DNA of 64,000 nt from Candidatus Polarisedimenticolia bacterium (lineage in GTDB: Bacteria > Acidobacteriota > Polarisedimenticolia > Gp22-AA2): the NCBI GenBank assembly GCA_036001465.1, contig DASYUH010000086.1:1-64000 (forward strand). The letters run 5' to 3'. Below the pieces are notes generated by a model. That model made no database searches, had not been told where the DNA came from, and was given only the letters and a program-made list of their open reading frames with translations. The translations under genes and the position numbers were made by a program. Below, piece after piece: positions 1 through 8,163 of this stretch; position 1 is the stretch's first letter, and every line of letters begins with the position of its first letter.

Positions 1-497
1 TCGCCCTCGACGCCGCGGCGCGCATCCTGGAGCGGCACCACGTGCGGGTCGCGCTCCTCGATTTCGGCGGCCAGGTGCTGGCCATGGGACGGCCGCGGGG
101 CTCCGCGGGCTGGCCGGTCGGCATCGCCGACCCGCTCGATCGCGACGTCCCGGTCGCGGTCATTTCCGGTTCGGACGTCTCGATCTCCACGTCCGGCAAC
201 GGGGAGCGTTCGGCCGCCGGTCCGGAGGGGCCGATCGGTCACATTCTGGATCCCGTGTCGAAGAGGTCGGCGGCCTTCCAGGGATCTGTGACCGTGGTGG
301 CGGTGGACGGCACGTCGGCCGACGCCCTCTCGACGGCGCTGTTCGTGATGGGACCGGACGAAGGGCCCCGCTGGGCGGACGGGCGTCGCATCGCGGCCTT
401 GTACCTCTGGCGCGATCCGGACGGGTCGCTCGGCCGGAGAGCGACACGCGCGTTCGACGAGAGCTTTCCCGGATGGTCCGGGTCGATCGAGCACTGA
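1..497 (+). CDS. apbE: FAD:protein FMN transferase (ApbE family), C-terminal part
   Basis: The window opens inside this gene; the frame is open from base 3 and about 164 C-terminal residues remain. ApbE enzymes act outside the cytoplasmic membrane and attach FMN from FAD to a threonine of target proteins. Family marks visible are LLDFGG, the SISTSGNGER stretch, HILDP and the metal-site region DALSTALFVMG near the end. After HILDP the usual T-G is replaced by V-S-K. The porin gene starts 65 bases further on, and a likely substrate, an FMN-binding protein with an SGAT motif, lies two genes downstream, so enzyme and substrate are neighbours. The N-terminus and any signal peptide lie outside the window. 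Confidence 0.93.
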   Translation, partial: ALDAAARILERHHVRVALLDFGGQVLAMGRPRGSAGWPVGIADPLDRDVPVAVISGSDVSISTSGNGERSAAGPEGPIGHILDPVSKRSAAFQGSVTVVAVDGTSADALSTALFVMGPDEGPRWADGRRIAALYLWRDPDGSLGRRATRAFDESFPGWSGSIEH

Positions 498-562
498 ACC
501 CCCATGGGGCCCGGCCGACGGCACGGACGGCGGCCCTTGACCGGAAGAACAAAGGAGCGATC

Positions 563-2026
563 GTGACCACGACAGTCGACACTCGAACGCGAACCACCCC
601 TCGACGTCCCCTCGGCCGTTTCATCCTGGCCGCCCTCGTCGCGCTTTCGGCTGCGGCCGCCCTGGGCTCCCGTCAGGTCCTGGCGGCCGCCGCGGCCGAG
701 AGCGCTTCCGAGACGAAAGGGGTCGAAGCCCGCCTGGCGGAGCTCGAGGCGCTGGTGGCGACGCTGCGCGCGGAGATCCAGGTCCTGCGCGATTCCATGG
801 CGGGTGCGGCGCCGGCCGGATCGCCGGCGACCCTGGCGGAGATGCAGAAGCGCATGGACGCGCTGGCGCAGGAGATCGAGCGCCTGCGCATCGGCGAGGC
901 GGCGGCGCCCGCGGCCGGAACGACGATCGCCGGCTTCGGGCCCGCGGCCGCGAAGGTCTACGGGATACGGCGCGGCGTGTCGATCGGCGGGTATGGCGAG
1001 ATGCTCTACCAGAACTTCGATCCGCGAGCCGACGACGGAACGCAATCCGGAGAAACCGACACCGCCGACCTGCTGCGCGCCGTCTTCTATTTCGGCTACA
1101 AGTTTTCCGATCATCTGCTGTTCAACTCGGAGATCGAGTTCGAGCACGCCGTGGCGGGCGACGGCGCACCGGGCGAGGCGGCCGTGGAGTTCGCCTACCT
1201 CGACTACCGTCCCCGGCGGGCCTTCGGGCTGCGGGGCGGACTGCTCCTCGTGCCCATGGGATTCATCACCGAGCTGCACGAGCCCCCCATCTTCCTCGGC
1301 GCGCGCCGTCCGGAGGTCGAGCGCGTGATCCTCCCGTCGACCTGGCGCGAGAACGGGTTCGGGGTGTATGGGGACGCGGGGCCGTTCTCCTACCGCGCCT
1401 ATCTGATCGCCAGCCTGAACGCTTCGGGGTTCACCCCCGACGAGGGGATCCGCGAGGGGCGGCAGGAGGGGGCCGAGTCGCTGGCGCGGGATACGGCGCT
1501 CGTCGTTCGAGGGGACTTCACGCCTGTGCCGGGGCTGCTGCTCGGCACATCGGCCTTCGCCGGGGACACGGGCCAGGGGGACGCGTCCATCGGCGGCGCC
1601 CGCCTGACCCTGTGGGACGCCCACGCGGAGTGGCGGACGCACGGCGTTCAGGTGCGGGGCGTCTGCGCGCGCGGACACCTCGAGGACGCCGGGGCGGTCA
1701 GCCTGTCGATCGATCCCTCGGGACTGACGGCCATAGGCAGTCGCTCGCGGGGATGGTACGGTGAGGTGGCCTGGAACGTCCTGTCCCTCCTGGGCAAGGG
1801 AGACCGCGATCTGAGTCCGTTCGTGCGGTACGAGGCGCTGGACACGCAGGCGTCCGTGGCGACCGGCTTCGCGCGGGACCCGGTGAACGACCGGACCATC
1901 ACGACGTACGGCGTCACCTGGAAGCCGATTCCGAACGTGGCGATCAAGGTCGATTTCCAGGATGCAGCCAACCGTGCCGGGACGGCGGTGGACCAGTGGA
2001 ACCTCGCGCTGGGATATCTCTTCTGA
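563..2026 (+). CDS. outer-membrane porin with N-terminal coiled coil
   Basis: I start it at the GTG at 563 because AAAGGAG sits at 551-557, five bases before; an upstream GTG in frame at 473 lies inside apbE and lacks such a site. The 487-residue product begins with basic residues and a hydrophobic signal segment (about residues 19-41), then a heptad-patterned helix (about 47-110), then a long stretch of alternating amphipathic strands ending in ALGYLF, a terminal aromatic typical of barrels inserted by BamA. This matches the build of phosphate-selective or trimeric porins with a coiled-coil stalk. The solute is unknown. Its last base overlaps the start of the FMN-binding protein, so it is probably made together with it. 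Confidence 0.82.
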   Translation: MTTTVDTRTRTTPRRPLGRFILAALVALSAAAALGSRQVLAAAAAESASETKGVEARLAELEALVATLRAEIQVLRDSMAGAAPAGSPATLAEMQKRMDALAQEIERLRIGEAAAPAAGTTIAGFGPAAAKVYGIRRGVSIGGYGEMLYQNFDPRADDGTQSGETDTADLLRAVFYFGYKFSDHLLFNSEIEFEHAVAGDGAPGEAAVEFAYLDYRPRRAFGLRGGLLLVPMGFITELHEPPIFLGARRPEVERVILPSTWRENGFGVYGDAGPFSYRAYLIASLNASGFTPDEGIREGRQEGAESLARDTALVVRGDFTPVPGLLLGTSAFAGDTGQGDASIGGARLTLWDAHAEWRTHGVQVRGVCARGHLEDAGAVSLSIDPSGLTAIGSRSRGWYGEVAWNVLSLLGKGDRDLSPFVRYEALDTQASVATGFARDPVNDRTITTYGVTWKPIPNVAIKVDFQDAANRAGTAVDQWNLALGYLF

Positions 2027-2595
2027 TGCGGAACCTCGCGGTGTGCGCCCTCCTTCTTGGTCTGGTGGCAGGCCAGGCCGAGGCCCGCGTCTACCTGACC
2101 GTGCCGAAGGCGCTGGACGCCGCCTTTCCTCCGCCGGCCAGGGTGGAGCGCCGGACCCTCTACCTGGACGAGGCACAGACCAAGCGCGCCGCGGAAGCGG
2201 CCGGGGCCCCGGTCGAAAGCCGCGTCCTGCCGTACTACGTGGGCAGCCGCGACGGCCGCGTCACCGGGTACGCCTACTTCGACACGCACCTGGTGCGGAC
2301 CCTCCCGGAGACCATCCTGATCCTCGTGGCGCCGGATGGGAAGGTGGCGCGTATCGACGTCGTGTCGTTCGACGAACCCGAGGACTACCTGCCGTCGAGT
2401 CGCTGGCTGCAGCAGTTCCCCGGCAGGCGGCTGGAGGACCTCGGAGTCCGCCAGGGGATCCGCGCCCTGAGCGGAGCGACCCTCTCGTCGCGCGCCGTCA
2501 CCCAGGCGGTCCGGCGGGTCCTGGCCCTGCACCGCCTGTTCGTGGCGCCGGGCGCCGCCACGGCGGACGGCGTCTCGGGCGAGACGCCACGGTGA
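2026..2595 (+). CDS. secreted FMN-binding domain protein
   Basis: A 189-residue protein with a signal peptide (about residues 1-20, ending AGQAEA) and an FMN_bind domain of the RnfG/NqrC type at the C-terminus. The sequence SGATLSS at residues 149-155 is the flavinylation motif, and Thr152 is the residue expected to carry covalent FMN added by ApbE. The start ATG overlaps the porin stop by one base (TGATG), and the end overlaps the next gene as GTGA. The predicted role is a periplasmic one-electron carrier receiving or giving electrons at the membrane partner encoded next. Domain and motif are clear; the redox partner is inferred from position. Confidence 0.85.
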   Translation: MRNLAVCALLLGLVAGQAEARVYLTVPKALDAAFPPPARVERRTLYLDEAQTKRAAEAAGAPVESRVLPYYVGSRDGRVTGYAYFDTHLVRTLPETILILVAPDGKVARIDVVSFDEPEDYLPSSRWLQQFPGRRLEDLGVRQGIRALSGATLSSRAVTQAVRRVLALHRLFVAPGAATADGVSGETPR

Positions 2596-3080
2596 GCCCG
2601 TTCGAGCGCACGCTCCTCCACGCCTCGACCTGGCTCGTGGCCTTGAGCGGAAGCGTCTACTTCTTCATGAAGTACGTGATGACCGGGGGCGATCCGTACA
2701 GCGTCATCCACCATCCCCTCCAGCCGCATGCGCTCTCGCTGCACGTCCTGTCGGCCCCGATCCTGGTCTTCTCCCTGGGCCTGATCGCGCGCGATCACAT
2801 CCTCGGCTACCTCCTCGAATCGCGCCAGCGCCGCGGGCGTGCCACGGGGATTCTCGCCGTGTCCCTGGCGGCCCCGATGATCGTCTCCGGCTACCTGATG
2901 CAGGTCTTGACCGATCCGGTCCCGCGCCGGATCCTGTCCATCATCCATCTGGCGGGTGGAGCCCTCTACGTCGTGCTGTTCGTGGGTCACCTCGTCGCCT
3001 CCCGGAACGGGCGACGGGGAGCCAACGGCAGCGGTGCGGGACGTCCGCGGAACCGGCGGCTCGTCCGGGCGCTGCCTTGA
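2592..3080 (+). CDS. His-rich four-helix membrane protein, DUF4405/cytochrome-b-like
   Basis: The 162-residue product starts at GTG 2592, overlapping the preceding stop by four bases. Four hydrophobic segments lie at about residues 9-30, 47-70, 85-106 and 114-137. Histidines sit in or near these helices (10, 46, 51, 69, 119, 133), as expected for a membrane b-type cytochrome binding haem through paired histidines. I recognise the general DUF4405/ferric-reductase-like form but no exact family. Following a porin and an ApbE-modified flavoprotein, it is the natural membrane electron donor or acceptor of the unit. The C-terminal tail is basic and low-complexity. Confidence 0.72.
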   Translation: MSPFERTLLHASTWLVALSGSVYFFMKYVMTGGDPYSVIHHPLQPHALSLHVLSAPILVFSLGLIARDHILGYLLESRQRRGRATGILAVSLAAPMIVSGYLMQVLTDPVPRRILSIIHLAGGALYVVLFVGHLVASRNGRRGANGSGAGRPRNRRLVRALP

Positions 3081-3104
3081 TTGTCCGGGAGGACGGGGTA
3101 TAGG
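3077..3104 (+). promoter_or_regulatory. candidate sigma70 promoter for the TPR gene
   Basis: TTGATT at 3077-3082 and TATAGG at 3099-3104 are 16 bases apart, each with four of six consensus bases. The site straddles the stop of the preceding gene, about 58 bases before the next start, so the TPR gene may have its own transcript. Confidence 0.38.
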
Positions 3105-3161
3105 ATCGTACTCCCGGCTTCAGGCGACGGGCCGGCCGGCCGGACCCCTGGAGGGCGAACC

Positions 3162-4541
3162 ATGAGATCGACGAAACGAACGCTTCTGATGCTGGCTCTC
3201 GGACTGGCTCTGGCGTCGGCCGCCGCGCCGCTCGACCCGGCGCACGCAGAGGCGATCACCCGGGTGCGCGGGACCATCAAGGACGTGAACGGCAAGCCGA
3301 TGCCCAAGATCAAGGTCTTCTTCGAGGCCGCCGACATCAAGAGGAAGATCGGCCCCGTCACAACGAACAAGGAGGGGGTGTACGTCATCGCCACTCTCGA
3401 CATCTCGGTGGCGAAGAAATGGCGTGTCATCCCCGATCTGCCCGGGTACAAGACGGTCAAGATCCACTACGAGATCTTCGATTCCGAGAAACAGGAGCGG
3501 GGAAGCGGTGACAACATCCCGGGATCCAAGCAGGAGTACCCGGAACTCTCGTTCGCGCTCGTCGGGGACCTGGGCCGGAACCTCGTCGATTTCGTGGTCG
3601 CCAAGGACTCGGAGTTCCTGGCGGCCGTCCAGGCGGAGAAGAAGGCGAGAGAGGCGGCCGCTTCGGGCGGCGCGGTCGCGGCCCCCGCGGGGACGACGTC
3701 CGCGGACCCCGCGGTGGCGGGGAGCGCGCCCGGCGCGGCCGCTGCACCCGGGGCGCCGGCCGGTCCGGCGGTCTCGGGCGAGTCGCTGACCAAGGCGAAG
3801 CAGCTCGCCGACGCGGGCCGGCACCCGGAGGCCATCGAGCTCTACAAGGCCTTCCTGACGAAGGACCCGACCGGGAATCCCGCCGTCTACTACTATCTCG
3901 GCAAGAGCCTGTTCGAGACCAAGGACGACCAGGCGGCGGAGCAGGCATTCCGCAAGGCGAGCGAGCTGAAGCCCGACATGAAGTACGCGCACTTCTTCCT
4001 CGGAAACATTCATCTCCGGGGCGACCGTTTCGTGGAAGCGGCCGCCGAGTATGAGAAGGAGACCACCCTGGCCCCCGACAACGACCGGGTGTGGTTCCAG
4101 CTGGGGCAGGCTCTGGCGCGGGCGGGGCAGGACGACAAGGCCCTCGAGGCGCTGGAAAAAGCCAGCGCCATCGATCCCTCGAAATCCGACGCCTACATGG
4201 AGATGGCCGCGATCTACGAGAAGAAGAAGGACCGCGCGAAGGCGGACGAGGCCTACCAGAAAGTCATCGCGCTCGATCCGAAGAACGCCGCGTCCTCCTT
4301 CTTCAACATCGGCGTGCATGCCTGGAACGAGAACCACGACCGCGAGGCGGCCCAGGCGTTCCGGAAGGCGATCGAAGTCGATCCCTCCTACGCGGCGGCC
4401 CATCGCGAGCTGGCGCGCACCCTCACCCGGATGCAGGACTTCGACGGCGCCGTCAAGCACTACGAGCAGTACCTGAAGCTCAGCCCCGGAGCCCCCGACG
4501 CCAAGGAAATCAAGGAGATGATCGTCGCGCTGAAGGGGTGA
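3162..4541 (+). CDS. secreted TPR protein with N-terminal carboxypeptidase-regulatory-like domain
   Basis: The start at ATG 3162 follows TGGAGGG at 3149-3155. The 459-residue protein has a signal peptide (residues 1-30, cut near AHA-EA), then a beta-sandwich of about 100 residues beginning VRGTIKDVNGKPMPKIKV, the pattern of carboxypeptidase-regulatory-like/transthyretin-fold domains. A Lys/Glu helix and a 50-residue Ala-Gly-Pro linker follow. The rest is at least six tetratricopeptide repeats (about residues 208-455) with regular A-Y-P spacing. Such proteins are periplasmic scaffolds; no enzyme site is visible. It converges on gmhA. Function is unassigned. Confidence 0.85.
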   Translation: MRSTKRTLLMLALGLALASAAAPLDPAHAEAITRVRGTIKDVNGKPMPKIKVFFEAADIKRKIGPVTTNKEGVYVIATLDISVAKKWRVIPDLPGYKTVKIHYEIFDSEKQERGSGDNIPGSKQEYPELSFALVGDLGRNLVDFVVAKDSEFLAAVQAEKKAREAAASGGAVAAPAGTTSADPAVAGSAPGAAAAPGAPAGPAVSGESLTKAKQLADAGRHPEAIELYKAFLTKDPTGNPAVYYYLGKSLFETKDDQAAEQAFRKASELKPDMKYAHFFLGNIHLRGDRFVEAAAEYEKETTLAPDNDRVWFQLGQALARAGQDDKALEALEKASAIDPSKSDAYMEMAAIYEKKKDRAKADEAYQKVIALDPKNAASSFFNIGVHAWNENHDREAAQAFRKAIEVDPSYAAAHRELARTLTRMQDFDGAVKHYEQYLKLSPGAPDAKEIKEMIVALKG

Positions 4542-4562
4542 GCGCCCCGGGCAAGGGGGCGC
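4542..4562. terminator. hairpin between convergent genes
   Basis: GCGCCCC at 4542-4548 pairs with GGGGCGC at 4556-4562. It lies just past the stop of the TPR gene and just past the 3' end of gmhA on the other strand. No T-run follows in either direction, so termination would depend on other factors. Confidence 0.4.
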
Positions 4563-4574
4563 GGAGTCCAGTCC

Positions 4575-5189
4575 TCAGGCGTGCGGGACGAACGCCTCGT
4601 CCACCAGCTCGCAGAGGACGTGGCCGACGAGGATGTGGACCTCCTGGATGCGCGCGGTCGTCCCGGAGGGGACCGAGACCAGGTGATCGCAGAGCGCCTG
4701 GAGCGGTGCCCGCCGCCCGCCCGTGAGTCCCACCGTCACCAGTCCCCTGGCCCGCGCCGTGCGCAGGCCTTCCAGAACATTGGCGGAGCTCCCGGACGTG
4801 CTGATCCCGACCGCCACGTCCCCCGGGCGGCCCAGGGCCTCGACCTGCCGCGAGAAGATCCGCGTGAAATCCTGGTCGTTCCCGATGCTGGTGAGGACGG
4901 AGGTGTCGGTGGTGAGCGCCAGGGCAGGGAGCCCCGGCCGGTCCACGACGAATCGATTGACGAACTCGGCCGCAAGGTGTTGAGCATCGGCGGCGCTGCC
5001 GCCGTTGCCGAAGAAGAGGAGCGTGCGTCCGGCGCGCAGAGCCGCGATGAACGTCTCCGCGATCCGCTCGACCACGCCGGTCCCGGTCTCGAAGAAGATC
5101 CGGGCGGCCTCGGCGTGCTCGCGATGAGCCCTCTGGATGCGTGAGGCGGCGTCCCCGCCGGAGTCCGCCCCCTGCTTCGGCCTCGTCAT
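4575..5189 (-). CDS. gmhA: phosphoheptose isomerase-type SIS-domain protein
   Basis: A 204-residue SIS-domain protein that matches GmhA (sedoheptulose 7-phosphate isomerase), the first step to ADP-heptose for lipopolysaccharide core. Typical elements are the phosphate-binding loop FFGNGGSAADAQH, the segment AAEFVNRF, ALTTDTSVLTSIGND and the second sugar-phosphate loop GISTSGSSANV. The C-terminal IQEVHILVGHVLCELV, with its catalytic His region, is also typical. The length is normal (about 190-200). The start ATG overlaps the pgeF stop by three bases (ATGA on the minus strand), so the two are co-translated. DiaA-type replication proteins share the fold, but the motifs fit GmhA better. Confidence 0.9.
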   Translation of the reverse strand: MTRPKQGADSGGDAASRIQRAHREHAEAARIFFETGTGVVERIAETFIAALRAGRTLLFFGNGGSAADAQHLAAEFVNRFVVDRPGLPALALTTDTSVLTSIGNDQDFTRIFSRQVEALGRPGDVAVGISTSGSSANVLEGLRTARARGLVTVGLTGGRRAPLQALCDHLVSVPSGTTARIQEVHILVGHVLCELVDEAFVPHA

Positions 5190-5986
5190 GTCGTGTCCTG
5201 CCGCGCGCTCTTCCAGGCGATGATGCCTGCCATGCGGCCGGCGCGGCCGCGACCGCGGCGGTAGGACTCCAGCAGGTCCGGCCGGCACATGGTGCACAGG
5301 CCGGCCGCCTGGATTCGCCCGACCGGGACACCGGCGGCCTGCGCCTGCAGCCGGTTCGCCTCCACGAGATCGACGCGTTTCCTGGCGCCCGGCAGGATGC
5401 AGGCCGCCGCATCCGGGAACGCGGCCAGGAGGGCCTCGCCCACCTCGTCCCCCACCTCGAAACAGCAGCACCCGATGCAGGGCCCGATCGCGACCCGCAG
5501 GTCCCCGGGGTCGGCTCCGAATCGCGCGCGCATGACGGCGATGGCGGCGCCGACGATCCCCTTCACCGTCCCCCGCCATCCGGCGTGCACCGCGGCCGCC
5601 GAGCGGGTCCTCTCGTCGCAGATGAGAACCGGCACGCAGTCGGCGACCCACACGGCGACCGCGAGGCCCGGCTCGGCGACGACCAGGGCATCCCCCTCGG
5701 GCGCGGGCGGCGGAGCGGTTGCGCCGGCGCGCGCCGCGGAGTACGAGCGACCGTCCACGACCGAGACATCCGAGCCGTGAACCTGCCGGAGCGACAGGAT
5801 CGGGGCGGGGCGTCCCAGAGCCTCGGCCAGCGCCTCCGGGGCGGCGGAGCCCCGGACCGTGAACAGGTGGGCGAGTCCCTCGACCTGGGAGAGGATCGGC
5901 ACCTCGATCCGGCGCGCGGGGCCGGATCCCACGAGGCTCGCCGCGTCCGTCGGACTGCGGGCTGTGGCGGCGCGGGCGATCGGCAT
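5186..5986 (-). CDS. pgeF: peptidoglycan editing factor / purine nucleoside phosphorylase-like, YfiH family
   Basis: The family (DUF152, YfiH, also called multicopper polyphenol oxidase) has purine nucleoside phosphorylase activity, and E. coli PgeF removes mis-incorporated serine from peptidoglycan precursors. Metal-site motifs are all present: QVHGSDV, VADCVPVLI, VHAGWRGTV and the IGPCIGCCCFEVG stretch. I place the start at ATG 5986 (266 residues) because a promoter-like pair ends just upstream and would put the transcript start within a few bases; ATG 5998 overlaps the -10. No Shine-Dalgarno sequence is visible for either. The gene is coupled to gmhA. Confidence 0.88.
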   Translation of the reverse strand: MPIARAATARSPTDAASLVGSGPARRIEVPILSQVEGLAHLFTVRGSAAPEALAEALGRPAPILSLRQVHGSDVSVVDGRSYSAARAGATAPPPAPEGDALVVAEPGLAVAVWVADCVPVLICDERTRSAAAVHAGWRGTVKGIVGAAIAVMRARFGADPGDLRVAIGPCIGCCCFEVGDEVGEALLAAFPDAAACILPGARKRVDLVEANRLQAQAAGVPVGRIQAAGLCTMCRPDLLESYRRGRGRAGRMAGIIAWKSARQDTT

Positions 5987-5996
5987 GGCGGATTGC

Positions 5997-6026
5997 ATAG
6001 TAGGCGAGTGGATGCTGCCTTGACAA
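5997..6026 (-). promoter_or_regulatory. candidate sigma70 promoter for pgeF-gmhA
   Basis: On the minus strand TTGTCA (6026-6021) and TACTAT (6002-5997) are separated by 18 bases. The predicted start of transcription is near 5990, only a few bases before ATG 5986, which fits the lack of a ribosome-binding site there (near-leaderless message). Confidence 0.45.
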
Positions 6027-6116
6027 GCCCGACCGCTTCGGGCAATCTTGCGGGCCGCAGCGGGGGTCAAGGACTGCCCGGGCGACCGTGCGGCCCGGAT
6101 GTGGGGCGCGGGCGAC

Positions 6117-6143
6117 GAGGGGGTGTCAACCCCTCCTTTTTTT
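6117..6143 (+). terminator. terminator-like hairpin in the yajC leader
   Basis: GAGGGGGT at 6117-6124 pairs with ACCCCTC at 6129-6135 around a GTCA loop (one bulged G), followed by seven T at 6137-6143. It has the form of an intrinsic terminator, but no plus-strand gene lies between the divergent pgeF promoter and this point. It may be an attenuator or leader element of the yajC-secDF transcript. Confidence 0.5.
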
Positions 6144-6168
6144 GTCGGACGAAGGGAGGTCTGTCAAG

Positions 6169-6498
6169 GTGCTGGTCTGGGGATTCATGGCGCCGCCGCC
6201 GGGGCAGGGTCAGACCAACGCCTGGCTGCAGATGGTCCCGCTCGTCGTCATCTTCGTCATTTTCTACTTCCTGCTGATCCGACCGGCCAGGACCAGACAG
6301 AAACAGGTTCAGAAGATGCTGGACTCGCTCAAGACCGGCGACAAGGTCGTCACCTCGGGAGGGCTCCTGGGGACGGTGGTCGGACTCGACACGGGCATCG
6401 TGCAGCTCCGGATCTCCGACAAGGTCAAGGTGGACGTCACGCGGAGCTCGATCGTAGGTCTGCAGGACCAGGAAACGTCCGCCCGGACGGAATCGTGA
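6169..6498 (+). CDS. yajC: preprotein translocase subunit YajC
   Basis: The start at GTG 6169 follows GGGAGG at 6154-6159. The 109-residue product has a short periplasmic N-terminus rich in Pro, Gly and Gln, one membrane helix (about residues 17-36, ending in LLIRPARTRQKQ, the YajC signature) and a cytoplasmic SH3-like domain with LKTGDKVVTSGGLLGTV. YajC is the small partner of SecD and SecF in the holo-translocon. The secDF genes follow in the usual order, 58 bases on. Length and layout are standard. Confidence 0.95.
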   Translation: MLVWGFMAPPPGQGQTNAWLQMVPLVVIFVIFYFLLIRPARTRQKQVQKMLDSLKTGDKVVTSGGLLGTVVGLDTGIVQLRISDKVKVDVTRSSIVGLQDQETSARTES

Positions 6499-6556
6499 GC
6501 CGGGCCCGCGAAGTGCCTTCAGGCGCGCGGCACCCGGCGCCGCGGCCGGGAGCACG

Positions 6557-8155
6557 ATGAATCTCGACATTCGCTGGCGCCTTCTCATCACCCTCGCGAT
6601 TGTGGTCGTGTCCTGCCTGGTCCTCTATCCGCCGGCCGGGAAGATCCATCTGGGCCTGGACCTGAAGGGCGGCATCCACATGGTGATGCGCGTGAAGACG
6701 GACGATGCCGTCCGGGCGGAGATCGATCTGTCGCAGGAGCGCATCCGCGCGGCCCTGGGGGAGAAGGGCCTGGCGCCGCAGCGCGTTGCACCCGACGGAA
6801 TCAACGCCCTGCTCCTGGACGGCGTCGATCCGGCGCGCACCGGAGAGGTCCGGGATCTCCTGGGGCGGCAGTTCCCGCAATTCCAGATTTCGGCTCCCGG
6901 GCCGGGCAGCCTGCGGGCCCAATTGAAGCCGGCCGATGAAGCGGGCATCCGCGATTCCGCGGTCCGGCAGGCCCTGGAGACCATCCGCACGCGCGTCGAC
7001 CGCTTCGGAGTCGCCGAGCCCACCATCCAGCGGCAGGGGACGGGGGCGCGCGCCGACCGCATCCTGGTCCAGCTTCCGGGGGTCGAGGATCCGGAGCGGG
7101 TCAAGGACCTCATCGGCTCGCCGGCCTTCCTGGAATGGAAGCTGGTGAAGGTTCCGCCCGGCGTCGTGGCGGACCAGTTCCGGCCACCGGACAATGCGGA
7201 GGCGCTGGCCAAGATGTTCGGCGGCACGCTCCCCGAAGACGTGGAGGCCCTGCCTCAGGACCTGGTCGGCCAGGACGGCAAGCCGCTCCAGGTCTTCTGG
7301 CCGGTCACGAAGAACTCGCCGATCACCGGGAATGATCTGAAGAACGCGCGCCGCGACCAGGATCGTTTCGGCGGGCCGGCGGTCAATTTCCTGCTGACGG
7401 CGGACGCCGGGAGGCGCTTCCAGGACCTGACGCGCAAGAACCAGGGGCAGCTTCTCGCCATCCTCCTGGACCGGAAGATCATCTCCGCGCCGCGCATCAA
7501 CGCCGTCATCGCGGACTCGGGGATCATCGAGGGGGGCAACTTCACGCTGGAAAGCTCCGAGGACCTGGCGCTCAAGCTGCGCTCCGGAGCGCTTCCCGCC
7601 GGCATGGAGGTCCTCGAGGAGCGCACCGTCGGACCGTCGCTCGGCGCCGACTCGGTCCGGCAAGGCATCGTCGCGTCGATCATCGGGTCGATTCTCGTCG
7701 TGCTCTTCATGCTGGTGTACTACAGGATGTCCGGCGCGAACGCGGTGTTTGCGCTGGCATGCAACGTCCTGATCCTGCTGTCGGCCATGGCCTACTTCAA
7801 ATCGACCCTGACCCTGCCCGGAATCGCCGGGATCGCGCTCACCATCGGCATGGCGGTCGACGCCAACGTGCTGGTCTTCGAGCGCATCCGCGAGGAGATG
7901 CGCAACGGGCGGACCGTGAAGGCGTCGATCGGCGCCGGGTTCGAGAAGGCGCTCACCACCATCGTCGACAGCAACCTGACGACGCTCATTCCGGCGTTCT
8001 TCCTGTACGCCAAGGGGACCGGTCCGGTGCGCGGCTTCGCCCTGACCCTGAGCGTCGGCATCCTGGCCAACCTGTTCACGGCCGTGTTCGTGTCGCGCGC
8101 CCTGTTCGATGCGCTTCTGACTCTCCGGCCGAGGATGGACCGGCTGAGCATCTGA
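6557..8155 (+). CDS. secD: protein translocase subunit SecD
   Basis: SecD (532 residues) uses the proton gradient to pull exported proteins into the periplasm with SecF. It shows one N-terminal membrane helix (about 7-24), the D1 motif LGLDLKGG near residue 32, a large periplasmic domain and five C-terminal helices. The D4/D5-type motif TIGMAVDANVLVFERI with the proton-relay Asp is present, as is the LEERTVGPSLGADSV segment before the second helix. The length is on the short side of normal. GGGAG precedes the ATG by four bases. It is followed after eight bases by secF. Confidence 0.96.
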   Translation: MNLDIRWRLLITLAIVVVSCLVLYPPAGKIHLGLDLKGGIHMVMRVKTDDAVRAEIDLSQERIRAALGEKGLAPQRVAPDGINALLLDGVDPARTGEVRDLLGRQFPQFQISAPGPGSLRAQLKPADEAGIRDSAVRQALETIRTRVDRFGVAEPTIQRQGTGARADRILVQLPGVEDPERVKDLIGSPAFLEWKLVKVPPGVVADQFRPPDNAEALAKMFGGTLPEDVEALPQDLVGQDGKPLQVFWPVTKNSPITGNDLKNARRDQDRFGGPAVNFLLTADAGRRFQDLTRKNQGQLLAILLDRKIISAPRINAVIADSGIIEGGNFTLESSEDLALKLRSGALPAGMEVLEERTVGPSLGADSVRQGIVASIIGSILVVLFMLVYYRMSGANAVFALACNVLILLSAMAYFKSTLTLPGIAGIALTIGMAVDANVLVFERIREEMRNGRTVKASIGAGFEKALTTIVDSNLTTLIPAFFLYAKGTGPVRGFALTLSVGILANLFTAVFVSRALFDALLTLRPRMDRLSI

Positions 8156-8163
8156 GGAACGGC

